Shown here in pieces: positions 35,987 to 44,670 of a stretch of 64,000 nt of DNA; position 1 is the stretch's first letter; every line of letters starts with the position of its first letter. The stretch is taken from positions 1,908,136 through 1,972,135 of the forward strand of contig JAWPMR010000001.1 in the NCBI GenBank assembly GCA_033344815.1, given 5' to 3'. The position numbers and the translations under genes are program-made. The notes beneath the pieces were generated by a model. The model was not told where the DNA came from. It searched no databases and was given only the letters and a program-made list of their open reading frames with translations. Source of the DNA: Paracoccaceae bacterium. GTDB lineage: Bacteria > Pseudomonadota > Alphaproteobacteria > Rhodobacterales > Rhodobacteraceae.

Positions 35987-37421
35987 CGATCTGCGCCCCC
36001 GGGCAGGGCGTGATCCAATGATGTTGATCCAGTAGCTTCAGCAAGATCTCCACGGTCTTGGTGTCGCGCACTGCACCGGGGCCGCGACGCACAATCGTGC
36101 GTTTGTCGAAGGGCTCAAGAGGAAATCTCTCCCGCAGCCAGCCCCCCAGCAGTTCGGCCATCTGCAGTGTCGGGTCAACGTGCCCGGCATCGAGCGTCCT
36201 TTGCGCCTCAGACAGGTACCAACTCGTGAGGCCAATGGCGTCCAACAACACGGGTTGGGTCACGGTGCGGGCGGTTTGGTCTTCCAGAAGCGTGAACACC
36301 CCAGCAATCCGCGCAGCCTGTTCCGCAGCCTTTGATGCAAAGCCTCGTATATGGACAAAATCGCCACCATCGCCCTGCAGGCGTTCGACTTCATTGGCAA
36401 AGCGGATCAAACAGGACCGCGCCTCGGGCGACAGTCTCACCGTCGATGGAGCAAGCTCGCGCGGGTCCGCAGTGGTTTCCGGCGACAGTGAAAGCAAGCT
36501 GGTAATTTTGCTATGATGCCGTGCGAGCGTTACCTGCGCTGCAGCTTGCCGTCTAGCGTCCGCGTCAGTTTCAGAGATGATACGGCTGCCAATACGGCTT
36601 GCGGGCCAGGCGATGAGACAGCGGGACAGAAAGCCCTGATCCCGCAAAACCTCATTGGAAAACACGCTTTCGGCAACCCCGCTTTGCAACATTAAATGCA
36701 GGCACCCGCGACGATGTCGAAAGGTGGCCAGCGATTGACCCGCGCGCGTCCGGTTCAAGGACGCCGCATCCCACAGTTTTGAAAGACCCGCCACCGTTTT
36801 GAGCTGATTGTCCTTGCTCATGGCATGCCCGCCAAAGAGTTGGCCGCCTTCATCGGAGAAAATACCAACCGAAGGGTCGCCCTCTTCGAAGTGGTGCAGC
36901 AGCCCTTCAAAGGTAACATCCGACAAGATTTTTCGCGGCATCAAGGGCGCTTGCGGCGCCTGCGGGGCATCACTCTCCACCACATCTTCACCGTCGCTGC
37001 GCGCTTTAACATGCTTGCGATTCATGCTTTCAAATATCTCTTGTTCAAGATCAAAAGATTTTCGGCATTGAAGGTAGTCATTGAGACTGGCCTCTTCCCA
37101 CGCCTGAACCGATGCCATGGCCAGTTTGTCACACGACGACTTGCGCTCGCCCGAAGCTGCGACAGTGAGAAAGAAGAGGCTCAACGGAGTTTTCCCAGCT
37201 ATTGCTTCAACATCTGCAATCGGCTGCGTGGCCAGCGAAGCGACTGCAAGCAAAGACTGAAAGCCAATCTCTTCGGGCGCCTGGGTCAGCGTCGCCAGGG
37301 CCTCTGTTGGAGCACAAAGTGGCCCCAGGTGTTCCAGTGGAAAAGGGTGACCCTCTGGTCGCGCTCTGATCAGCGGCTCTGGTGGTGTTGTGTCGGGAGA
37401 TGCGTTGAAATCTTTGGCCAT
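35940..37421 (-). CDS. DUF3987 (YfjI-type) protein of mobile elements
   Basis: The 493-residue protein has the DUF3987 organisation: an N-terminal LGPLCAPTEALATLTQAPEE, a P-loop-like FFLTVAASGERKSSCDKLAM, then ILSDVTFEGLLHHFEEGDPS, GIFSDEGGQLFGGHAMSKDN and FLSRCLIAWPASRIGSR. Such proteins occur in prophages, plasmids and integrative elements and resemble primase-associated helicase-like ATPases; no biochemical role is settled. I start at 37421 because GGAGG lies 11 nt upstream; the frame is open further to 37613. It lies between the small overlapping gene and the integrase, all on the same strand. Confidence 0.85.
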   Translation of the reverse strand: MAKDFNASPDTTPPEPLIRARPEGHPFPLEHLGPLCAPTEALATLTQAPEEIGFQSLLAVASLATQPIADVEAIAGKTPLSLFFLTVAASGERKSSCDKLAMASVQAWEEASLNDYLQCRKSFDLEQEIFESMNRKHVKARSDGEDVVESDAPQAPQAPLMPRKILSDVTFEGLLHHFEEGDPSVGIFSDEGGQLFGGHAMSKDNQLKTVAGLSKLWDAASLNRTRAGQSLATFRHRRGCLHLMLQSGVAESVFSNEVLRDQGFLSRCLIAWPASRIGSRIISETDADARRQAAAQVTLARHHSKITSLLSLSPETTADPRELAPSTVRLSPEARSCLIRFANEVERLQGDGGDFVHIRGFASKAAEQAARIAGVFTLLEDQTARTVTQPVLLDAIGLTSWYLSEAQRTLDAGHVDPTLQMAELLGGWLRERFPLEPFDKRTIVRRGPGAVRDTKTVEILLKLLDQHHWITPCPGAQIDGRTVAKAWRVRTSV

Positions 37422-37780
37422 GATGTTTGAAACCTCCGTTTTAGAAATAGCTCCTCCATGACCTGAATGGTAACATTCAAGCTTGTACGGGTTCGTTTTC
37501 ACCGCACGCGAAAGAGCCTGCGCGGCGCGTGCCGGATCAAGGATGAACCGGGCACGCGTGCAGTGCTGCATGATGTTCTTTTTTTGCGAGACTGTGCGCC
37601 TCGCACCAAACAAAAGCGCATCTAAAGGTTAAACTTCTTTTGTATTGTGCGCGCGCCATCAGTCGGAGGCGCAACACCTCGAAGATAGATAAATTATTGA
37701 TTTAAATACGATAAAGATTCATATCACTGCGAACTAGAGGCATTCCTGGTTAATTTTTTTAACTTTTAAACCTGGTAGAA
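37422..37780. other. Gap between integrase and DUF3987 gene
   Basis: A+T-rich sequence without recognised gene; it probably holds the promoter of the DUF3987 gene. An open extension of that gene's frame reaches 37613 but lacks a good ribosome-binding site there. Confidence 0.35.
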
Positions 37781-39097
37781 CTACTGTGCGATCTTGGCTA
37801 GTGCCTCGCGTCGCATGGTCAGCCCACCGCCAGCCCCATAAACAGGCCGCTTGTACTTGTGACCTAGAATATCCGCGCGCACGCGATCATCAATTCCAGC
37901 GGTGAGCAGCGCATCCTCGACATAGTGCCGCAGACTATAGGCCACGTGCGCGGGTGTTTCCTTCAAGCCATTCGTCTCGAGGTACTTGTTGGCCAGGCTC
38001 GACCATCCATTTGCCTTGTCGCAGTACCGCTGGATTCCGCCCCGTGTCACGAACCGTTGTGCCGCGGCAAGCGAGACCCTTAAAAGTGGGATGTCGCGCG
38101 CCGTGTGATGTTGTTTGAGCTCCCGACCATGCGGAGCCACGCGCAAATAGGGAATAGGCTGATCTAGACAGAAATCTTCCAGCGGGCAGGACAGCACCTC
38201 AGATGGCCTGAGCCCTGTGTTGACGAGCACAAGAAACGCATCTGCAGCCTCGACGTTGAGCCCGCCCAGAGCGCCAGGTGCCAACAACCGTTCTTTCACC
38301 CACTTTGGCGAGAATGGCGGGCGCGTGACTATGGGATCCACCGCCTTGTCAAACCGGAGCCTTGCGAGGGGGTTCTCCAGATTGGCATGACCTTTGAACT
38401 CACACCATTGCCGAAGGATCTGCGCCAGGTGACCAAAGTCCTCGTTTGCGGTCTAAGCCCGCGTCTCTCCCGTCTCGATCCGCTGCGCCCACCAGCCCCG
38501 AAAGGCAAGCGCATCTTCCCGCGATATCTTGTCGATACCCGCCTTGGAACGCTTCGGCACAGCTTGCTCGAAGTTCGACACGGCGCGCGCGCGGGGTAAC
38601 CACCATAGATGCCGCTGACGGTCAGATTTGCGGATCTGTTTTGTTTTAGTGAGAGTGATGAACTCCTCAAGAACACTGCGCAGCGGAGGAAGCGCAACCG
38701 CAGCGCCGCACAATATGGCGTCCGCCACATCCGGCGAGGTGGGTTGAGACGTGGTTCCCGCCGCTGCAAGCAAGCGCGGTAGATCTTCCTGAAACGATTT
38801 CCGCAACAGCACGGTGCTTGGCACATAGTCGAAGCCGCGGCTTTCCGCCATGAGTTTGGCAGCAGCAAATTTCTTGTGGGCAAGTGCGTCTTCCCCCATT
38901 TCTAGCATATGCCATTCCGAACGTTTCAGCTCTTCCAGCTCGAATGCCTTGCGCTTGGCCATACTCAGGTACGCCGTTCGCAACGCCTGCCGCACTTGCC
39001 GCACCGGCTGCCCCGCCTTGCCTAACACGTGCCCAAAGAGACGGTTGGGCACATTCATCACAAAATAATAGCGCCCCCGATCCAAAGTCAGTCCCAT
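37781..39097 (-). pseudogene. Tyrosine recombinase (island integrase), split by an in-frame TAG
   Basis: From 39097 a frame of 214 codons (GLTLDRGRYYFVMNVPNRLF, a DUF6538-like start) gives the arm-binding and core-binding parts. It ends at a TAG (38453-38455), after which the same frame continues to 37781. The second part has the catalytic core: first Arg in LVNTGLRPSEVLSCP, the YSLRHYVEDALLTAG box with the second Arg, and LGHKYKRPVYGAGGG with the probable nucleophile Tyr. The total of about 438 codons is normal for the family. The gene points away from tRNA-Arg, whose 3' end is 150 bp upstream of its start, as expected for an integrase at its attachment site. Without readthrough the protein lacks its catalytic half. 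Confidence 0.85.
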
Positions 39098-39247
39098 GCA
39101 AAATCCTCCATCACCGCCGCCCCACCTATGCGGGAATCCATGCGGGATTTTATGAGGGATATGCTGGGTAAAACGCGTAAACGCGGCGTGCGCACGTTGA
39201 TTTCATTGAGTTTTCTTGAAAAGAACTGACACATACGATCAGTTTAG

Positions 39248-39324
39248 TGGCGGACCGAGGAGGATTCGAACCCCCGACCCCTTGATTCGTAGTCAAGTAC
39301 TCTATCCAGCTGAGCTATCGGTCC
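39248..39324 (-). tRNA. tRNA-Arg (anticodon ACG)
   Basis: 77 nt including the encoded CCA. Acceptor arms GGACCGA and TCGGTCC pair, the anticodon arm is CTTGA-CTACGAA-TCAAG with anticodon ACG, and the T arm is GGGGGTTCGAATCCTCC. A0 is expected to be edited to inosine by TadA. The 3' end faces the integrase, so it is the likely attB/attL site of the island at 32-39 kb. Confidence 0.97.
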
Positions 39325-39434
39325 ACTGACGCGGGGTTTAGTTGGGCTGGCCCTGGTTTGCAAGCCCAATCAGGCGAATTTTTTGATCGGAAGAGATGTC
39401 ATTTCAGTGCCGCGCAGAAGAAAAAATATTGATC

Positions 39435-40862
39435 TCAAGTGAGGAAGTGAGGGTCGCGTTCTGCAAGCGATCCTGCCTTCAAGGTCCCATCTCCCTTTGG
39501 CAAACATATCGAGAAACATGTGCCTTGGACGCCGGTTCGCGTCAGTTCCAAAGTGCCGCCGTGCCCTTTTATAAGTTCCGCCGAAATCGCAAGGCCCAGA
39601 CCAGACCCGCCTTTGGACGCGCCGCCTTGAAAAGGTGTAAAAAGATGCTCCTGCGCTTTTGGCGGTAGACCTGGACCGGTATCAACCACGTCGATCCACC
39701 ATGCGTTTTCGTCTTCACGGCCGTTCACACTGATTTCACCGGGCGTATTTGCCGCAATCAACGCTTGCCGCGCATTGCGAATGAGGTTGGCCAATACCCG
39801 GTATAATTGCTCGGGATCCGCGCGCACGCTCATCTCTCGCGGCACATCGCAAGCAAAGGAAAGATCAAAATCCCCAACCGCCAGCCGTTCACTTTCTATG
39901 ACTTCATCAACCAGGCTGACCAGCGGCAGCATGGTCAGCGTCGGGCTGGGTTCTTCTGCTTTGCCGAAAGCCAGCGTGCTTTCGCACAAATGCACTGCGC
40001 GGGTTATGGATCCAACCAATTTGGGCGCCATACGCTTGACCGTTGGATCTTCGCTCATTTCGATCCGGTCAGTGAACAGCTGCGCCGTGGTCAGTATGTT
40101 GCGCAGATCGTGGCTGATTTTGCTCACAGCGCTTCCCAATTGCGCCAGACGGTCTTTTTGCCGCAACGCCTGCGTCAGATCCGTTTCCAGTTTTTGCAAG
40201 GCTTCTTCTGCCTCGCGCAACTCGGTGACGCCCGCTGAGGGTGTGATGATACGGCGCGCGTCTTCTGGGGCTGCCGCATAGTTTTGCATATGCCCAACAA
40301 CACCCTTGATTGGCTTGAGTAACAGTGCCCGCATGGCCAGAAACAGCAGAAAAGCCGTAAAAATGGATATGACGGCCGACAGGATCAGAATGCGAATGCC
40401 GTAATCAATCATCGCGGCGCGCAGGGGCTCAGTTTCCATTGTGATTTCGATCAGCAATCCCGCGTCGCGAACAGGCGCGCCAATCACCCGGATCACTTCA
40501 TTTTCGGCGGCCACAAATCGGGTCAATGCGTCCCTGATCAGAACAATTGCGCTGTTGTCACGCATATCGAACGTCTGTGAAATAGGCTGCGGCAAGTTGG
40601 AGGCAAGCATCAATTGCCGCACCTGATCGCGCCGCAGCACCACATTGAAAACACCTGCATTTTCAAGTAGTTCAGCCTCCAACTCACGGTCAATCATATC
40701 ATCCGCCAACAAAGCCAGCGACGCAATCTGCGCCCGCTCCAGCCGGTTCATAAGATAGTCTTCTCGAAACCGCGCGATCGAGGGCACAAAAATCAGCACT
40801 TCTGCCAACATCACAAAGATGGTGGTCAGTACAACCAGTCGTCCTGAAAGCGAATTAAACAT
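39435..40862 (-). CDS. Membrane sensor histidine kinase
   Basis: The 475-residue protein has an N-terminal transmembrane helix (LVVLTTIFVMLAEVLIFVPS), a periplasmic part to about residue 145, a second membrane helix (ILILSAVISIFTAFLLFLAM), a HAMP-like segment and the phosphoacceptor box SKISHDLRNILTTAQLF. The ATPase domain has NLIRNARQALIAA, VDTGPGLPPKAQEHLFTPF and GGSGLGLAI. It autophosphorylates on His and passes the phosphate to a response regulator, but none is encoded beside it, so it is an orphan here. The signal is unknown. It starts 15 bp after the MerA-like oxidoreductase and may share its transcript. Confidence 0.92.
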   Translation of the reverse strand: MFNSLSGRLVVLTTIFVMLAEVLIFVPSIARFREDYLMNRLERAQIASLALLADDMIDRELEAELLENAGVFNVVLRRDQVRQLMLASNLPQPISQTFDMRDNSAIVLIRDALTRFVAAENEVIRVIGAPVRDAGLLIEITMETEPLRAAMIDYGIRILILSAVISIFTAFLLFLAMRALLLKPIKGVVGHMQNYAAAPEDARRIITPSAGVTELREAEEALQKLETDLTQALRQKDRLAQLGSAVSKISHDLRNILTTAQLFTDRIEMSEDPTVKRMAPKLVGSITRAVHLCESTLAFGKAEEPSPTLTMLPLVSLVDEVIESERLAVGDFDLSFACDVPREMSVRADPEQLYRVLANLIRNARQALIAANTPGEISVNGREDENAWWIDVVDTGPGLPPKAQEHLFTPFQGGASKGGSGLGLAISAELIKGHGGTLELTRTGVQGTCFSICLPKGDGTLKAGSLAERDPHFLT

Positions 40863-40877
40863 GGTTTGCGCAGGGTT

Positions 40878-42296
40878 TCACGGCACGAAGCGTTGGACAA
40901 GCCCCACGACCCTTTTAACGGCCGGACTGTCAAAAAGACGTGGACTGAAATAAGCACCCGCGGCGCGTTTGTTGACTTCTCCGATTGTGGGATAGGGCGC
41001 GACCATGGCAGCAATCTGGCTCATTTTCATCTTGTTCGCCAACGCCAGCGCCCAAAGACTGATCAACTCACCAGCCTGATACCCTACGATCGACGCACCG
41101 ACAGGGCGACCTTTAACGACCATAACCTTGATAAAACCCGTGGTCTTGCGCTCGGCAATCGCGCGGTCGTTGTGGTGATAGGGGAAACGGACCACTTCGA
41201 GATTGGTACCATGCTCTTTTTTGGCCTGCGCCTCAGTCAGCCCGACGTGCGCAAGTTCCGGATCGGTATAGGTCGCCCAGGGGATGTGGGTTGTCTTGGC
41301 CCTGGAGGGCAACGCAAACAACATAGAGCGGATGATAACGCCCGCATGATAACCCGCCACGTGCGTGAACTGCAGCCCCCCTGCCACATCGCCAATGGCA
41401 TAAACACGCCGGTTGGTACTGCGCAGGCTTGCATCGACCTTGACGCCGGTCCGTGTTGTTTCAATTCCAGCGACGCTCAGGTTCAGCTTGTCGATGTTAC
41501 TTTTGCGGCCCACAGCCATCAGCAGATGCGTGCCCTTTATGGATCGGCCATCTTCGGTCACGATCTCAATCGCGCCAGCTTTGCCCTTGATTTCTGAGGC
41601 CTTGGCATCTTCTTCGATCACCACGCCCTCGTCGCGCAACGCATCTAGAACCACCTCTGCAAGCTCTGGATCATCTTTACCCATCGCCTTTGCCCCCTCA
41701 ATAACTGTCACCTTGCTCCCCAGGCGGATGTGCGCCTGTGCCATTTCCATACCAATCGGACCTCCGCCGATGATCAGCAAGTGTTTGGGCGCGTCGCGCA
41801 GATCAAACAGCGTTTCGTTGGTCTCAAACGGCACTTTTTCCAGACCGGGAATTGGCGGGACCAGAGGTGATGACCCGGTAGCGATGACGATGCGACGCGC
41901 CGAAATAACGATCTCGCCAGCCTTTACTTCAGTCGGCGAAACAAAGTGGCCAAACTCGCGGATCACCTTGACCCCAAAACCCTCGAAACGTTCCTGGCTG
42001 TCCACCGGGGCAATCTGTACGATAACATCTGCCACATGATCCTTGGCGGCGGCGTAATCGGCCTTGCCCGGCGCATCGGTCACCCCGAAAGATGCGCTGT
42101 GTTGCTGCGCGGCGGCGGCCTTGCCACTGGCCAACAGCGCTTTGGAAGGAACACAACCGTAGTTCAGGCAGTCCCCGCCCATTTTGTGCCCTTCCAACAG
42201 CACCACTTTGGCCCCCATCTGCGCCGCACCGGCAGCAACTGAGAGCCCGCCAGACCCGGCCCCGATGATCAAAATATCCGTCTTGATGCGTTTCAC
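40878..42296 (-). CDS. FAD-dependent disulfide oxidoreductase, MerA/dihydrolipoamide dehydrogenase-like
   Basis: The 472-residue flavoprotein has an N-terminal FAD fold (ILIIGAGSGGLSVAAGAAQM), the redox disulfide in GGDCLNYGCVPSKALLASG, an NAD(P)-binding GGGPIGMEMAQAH and the dimerisation domain with AYFSPRL. The catalytic His of dihydrolipoamide dehydrogenase (HAHPTxxE) is replaced: the segment reads VAPYPTIGEVNKRA, as in MerA-like and uncharacterised relatives. There is no NmerA heavy-metal domain and no MerR or MerT here, so mercury reduction is not claimed. It overlaps the TVP38-family gene by 4 bp, a pairing often seen. Confidence 0.9.
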   Translation of the reverse strand: MKRIKTDILIIGAGSGGLSVAAGAAQMGAKVVLLEGHKMGGDCLNYGCVPSKALLASGKAAAAQQHSASFGVTDAPGKADYAAAKDHVADVIVQIAPVDSQERFEGFGVKVIREFGHFVSPTEVKAGEIVISARRIVIATGSSPLVPPIPGLEKVPFETNETLFDLRDAPKHLLIIGGGPIGMEMAQAHIRLGSKVTVIEGAKAMGKDDPELAEVVLDALRDEGVVIEEDAKASEIKGKAGAIEIVTEDGRSIKGTHLLMAVGRKSNIDKLNLSVAGIETTRTGVKVDASLRSTNRRVYAIGDVAGGLQFTHVAGYHAGVIIRSMLFALPSRAKTTHIPWATYTDPELAHVGLTEAQAKKEHGTNLEVVRFPYHHNDRAIAERKTTGFIKVMVVKGRPVGASIVGYQAGELISLWALALANKMKMSQIAAMVAPYPTIGEVNKRAAGAYFSPRLFDSPAVKRVVGLVQRFVP

Positions 42297-43030
42297 TTGC
42301 TCAAATCTTTCTTGCCAGTCAGGGCCTTGACGAATATCGGCAGCAGAGACAACGCGCTCAGCCCCAAAATCGGGATCAGGATATGCGGCTCAAAGATCAA
42401 GCCAAGATTTGGGCTTTCGCCGCGTTCAAAAACCTCACCAAGACCTGCGCCCACGGACGAGTACACTAACGATCCGGGAATAATTCCCAGAAAGGTTGAG
42501 ATGGCAAACCGGTGAAGTGGTACTGCCAAAAAGGCCGGAATAAGGTTTGCAACGAAAAACGGTACCGCAGGGACAAGCCGTATGAAAAACAGCATCGACC
42601 ATTGATTTTCATCCAGCCCCTTTTTGATCTTGTTGACAGCGCCTTGCGATGCATCCATGCGCTCTTTGAGCTTGTCACCAAGACCATGGCGCGCCGCCAG
42701 AAAAATAATGGCCGCCCCAAGCGTCGCACCGGTGACGCTGAACAGCGACCCTGCCAACGTGCCAAACAGGAACCCACCAGTCAGAGTGGCGACCAATGCG
42801 CCCGGCAGTGAAAAACCAACGATGACCACATAGGCCAGTACAAAGCCGAGAACAGTCAGCAGGTAATGCGCATCGCGAAATCCAATCAGCGCATCGCGAT
42901 TGTCGCGCAGTGCGTCAAAACTCAGGTACTCCCGCAGGGTGAAAGCACCCAGCACAGCAACGCCGAGGATTATCATCATGGGCAGATGCCGCATTGGGCC
43001 GGATTTCGGGTCTTCTGTCATATCTGACAT
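42293..43030 (-). CDS. TVP38/TMEM64 (VTT-domain) membrane protein
   Basis: The 245-residue inner-membrane protein has about six hydrophobic segments and the VTT/SNARE-associated core: FSLPGALVATLTGGFLFGTL, FFIRLVPAVPFFVANLIPAF and STFLGIIPGSLVYSSVGAGL. Family members (DedA superfamily) are thought to move lipids or act with proton gradients; the role here is unknown. It overlaps the oxidoreductase downstream by 4 bp and is the first gene of a three-gene minus-strand run. Confidence 0.9.
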   Translation of the reverse strand: MSDMTEDPKSGPMRHLPMMIILGVAVLGAFTLREYLSFDALRDNRDALIGFRDAHYLLTVLGFVLAYVVIVGFSLPGALVATLTGGFLFGTLAGSLFSVTGATLGAAIIFLAARHGLGDKLKERMDASQGAVNKIKKGLDENQWSMLFFIRLVPAVPFFVANLIPAFLAVPLHRFAISTFLGIIPGSLVYSSVGAGLGEVFERGESPNLGLIFEPHILIPILGLSALSLLPIFVKALTGKKDLSK

Positions 43031-43240
43031 CTCTTGTCCTTTTGGGCCGTGAGTTTCAATTCCTTAGGTAGATGATCGCTTTACGTCCATGGCGATAGGG
43101 CGATCACGTGTGCTTGATCCGTCGTGACAGATTGCGCACTTCAGGCCATCCAAAGCGCAGGTAATTGAAACAAGTTGACGATTCATACACTTTTCCCGGT
43201 GAAATTGTTGCAAACCGTCGCAATTAACCGGTCGCAGGGT

Positions 43241-43269
43241 TTGACTTGGCTTCCCCGGCACTTTAGAGG
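43241..43269 (+). promoter_or_regulatory. Predicted promoter of rpmH-rnpA-yidD
   Basis: TTGACT (43241-43246), 17 nt, then TAGAGG (43264-43269), about 70 bp ahead of rpmH. The -35 box fits the alphaproteobacterial housekeeping sigma consensus; the -10 is weaker. Confidence 0.5.
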
Positions 43270-43338
43270 ACGAGCTTCTGATAACATCTGACGGTCGGCG
43301 ATTCCTCGAGACCAGTCAGCAGACATGGAGACGGAGCG

Positions 43339-43473
43339 ATGAAACGCACCTTTCAACCCTCAAACCTCGTGCGCAAACGGCGCCATGGTTTCCGCGCGCG
43401 CATGGCCACGAAAGCCGGCCGCAAGATCATCAACGCGCGCCGCGCCCAAGGCCGGAAGTCGTTGAGCGCGTAA
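43339..43473 (+). CDS. rpmH: 50S ribosomal protein L34
   Basis: The 44-residue, very basic protein [20 protein letters not shown] with the tail of Ala-Arg-Arg-Ala-Gln-Gly-Arg-Lys is the standard L34 sequence, a component of the large ribosomal subunit. A GGAG ribosome-binding site lies before the ATG. It is first in the rpmH-rnpA-yidD block, the order of most bacteria. Confidence 0.98.
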   Translation: MKRTFQPSNLVRKRRHGFRARMATKAGRKIINARRAQGRKSLSA

Positions 43474-43499
43474 CTGCGCTTTTGACTGGTTCAGACGTC

Positions 43500-43910
43500 A
43501 TGACACCGTCGCAAGCTTATCCGACAGGCGTACCCGCCGGGGATAGGCTTCCGGCGGTTTTGTTATGTTCGTCGACCCTCAAGCGGCGCGCTGATTTCCA
43601 GCGCGCATCGCGGGGCCCACGTGTGGTAATGCCCGGATTCATCTTGCAAATGTGCGAACGACGAGCGGGCGAGATAAACGGCATTCGCATAGGGTTCACC
43701 TGTTCTAAAAAAGTAGGCAATGCCGTTGCGCGCAATCGCGCCAAACGTCGGTTGCGCGAAATCGCGCGATTGGTCTTGCGGCCCCTCGGGCAGGATGGGA
43801 ATGATTACGTCCTGATTGGTCGACACAAGATGACAGCGACACTGCCGTTCCACCAATTGCAAACTGACCTGCACACGGCAATCACCAAGCTGCATAGCAG
43901 TCGAAAATGA
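43500..43910 (+). CDS. rnpA: Ribonuclease P protein component
   Basis: A protein of 136 residues if started at the ATG at 43500; an in-frame ATG at 43482 lies very close to the rpmH stop. It has the RnpA fold landmarks LKRRADFQRASRG, IGFTCSKKVGNAVARNRAKR and RRLREIARLV, the RNR box that binds pre-tRNA leader and RNase P RNA. It completes RNase P, which matures tRNA 5' ends. Its TGA overlaps the yidD ATG by 4 bp. Confidence 0.96.
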   Translation: MTPSQAYPTGVPAGDRLPAVLLCSSTLKRRADFQRASRGPRVVMPGFILQMCERRAGEINGIRIGFTCSKKVGNAVARNRAKRRLREIARLVLRPLGQDGNDYVLIGRHKMTATLPFHQLQTDLHTAITKLHSSRK

Positions 43911-44131
43911 CCTTGCTCGCCCGCGTCCTGAGCATTCCTGTTTATGCCTATCGTTTATTTTTCAGCCCATGGGTCGGACATAATTGCCGCTATCAACCCA
44001 CGTGCAGCGCTTATGCGCTTGAAGCTTTGCAAAAGCACGGTGGTGTGAAAGGCGGGCTCCTGACACTCAAGCGTTTGTTGCGATGCCACCCGTGGGGCAG
44101 TGATGGCTATGATCCGGTGCCCAAAGACTGA
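43907..44131 (+). CDS. yidD: Membrane protein insertion efficiency factor YidD
   Basis: The 74-residue protein has the conserved CRYQPTCSAYALEALQKHG and RLLRCHPWGSDGYDPVP. YidD helps membrane protein insertion near YidC at the inner membrane. Gene order rpmH-rnpA-yidD is typical; yidC does not follow here, because a convergent lipoprotein gene comes next. Confidence 0.96.
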   Translation: MTLLARVLSIPVYAYRLFFSPWVGHNCRYQPTCSAYALEALQKHGGVKGGLLTLKRLLRCHPWGSDGYDPVPKD

Positions 44132-44139
44132 TCGCGCGA

Positions 44140-44670
44140 TCAGCTTTGTTTTTCAAAGGTTATGATGACCTCGCCGATGTCCAGGCCGTACTTTTTCATG
44201 TAGGCTCTGTTCAAAACACGCGTATCGCTGAGCCTCCACATCCAGTCGTCAAACCGCACTCGCAGGGTCCCGTCCGGCACCGGCAGATCAATAGCATAGC
44301 GCCAGTTGAACGTGTCACCGCGCTCTTCCCCTATGGCTTCTCCAATCACCCCTGGCGCCGTACCCCGCCATGTATCCGGCCCGGTTTTTTCAAGCGTCCA
44401 GACACGTTGCTCGGTACTGCTGTCTTCATAGACGAAATCCTCTATTAGCGTCAGCGTCTGACCATCCCAGGTCCCATTGATATCAACGTCAAATCTGCGT
44501 CTTACAGTGCCAAATACATCCTGAAACTGACCATAGGCAATCACCCGACCATCAAAGAAGTCTTCCAGATCAAGCTTTCCTGCGGACAGGTTTTCATCTT
44601 GCAGCGACGGCTTGGCCACGCATCCTGAGAGCAAAACGGCGAAAATAATGCCAAATGCGATCCGAAACAT
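44140..44670 (-). CDS. DUF3833 family lipoprotein
   Basis: The 176-residue protein starting at 44670 has a lipoprotein signal peptide (FRIAFGIIFAVLLSGCVAKP), with the lipobox Cys in LSGC. DUF3833 features follow: LEDFFDGRVIAYGQFQDVFG, WDGQTLTLIEDFVYEDSSTE and FDDWMWRLSDTRVLNRAYM. An upstream in-frame ATG at 44751 would hide the signal peptide and is not preferred. Convergent with yidD, 8 bp apart. The function of the family is unknown. Confidence 0.88.
   Translation of the reverse strand: MFRIAFGIIFAVLLSGCVAKPSLQDENLSAGKLDLEDFFDGRVIAYGQFQDVFGTVRRRFDVDINGTWDGQTLTLIEDFVYEDSSTEQRVWTLEKTGPDTWRGTAPGVIGEAIGEERGDTFNWRYAIDLPVPDGTLRVRFDDWMWRLSDTRVLNRAYMKKYGLDIGEVIITFEKQS

Noticed and set aside
17000-37700. 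Search by eye for a second copy of the tRNA-Arg(ACG) 3' end as the other attachment site
   Set aside because: No copy of the GGTCCGCCA-containing end was found, so no attR is reported.
40878-42296. Naming the oxidoreductase merA or lpd
   Set aside because: No NmerA domain or mer neighbours, and the His of the lipoamide dehydrogenase dyad is absent.
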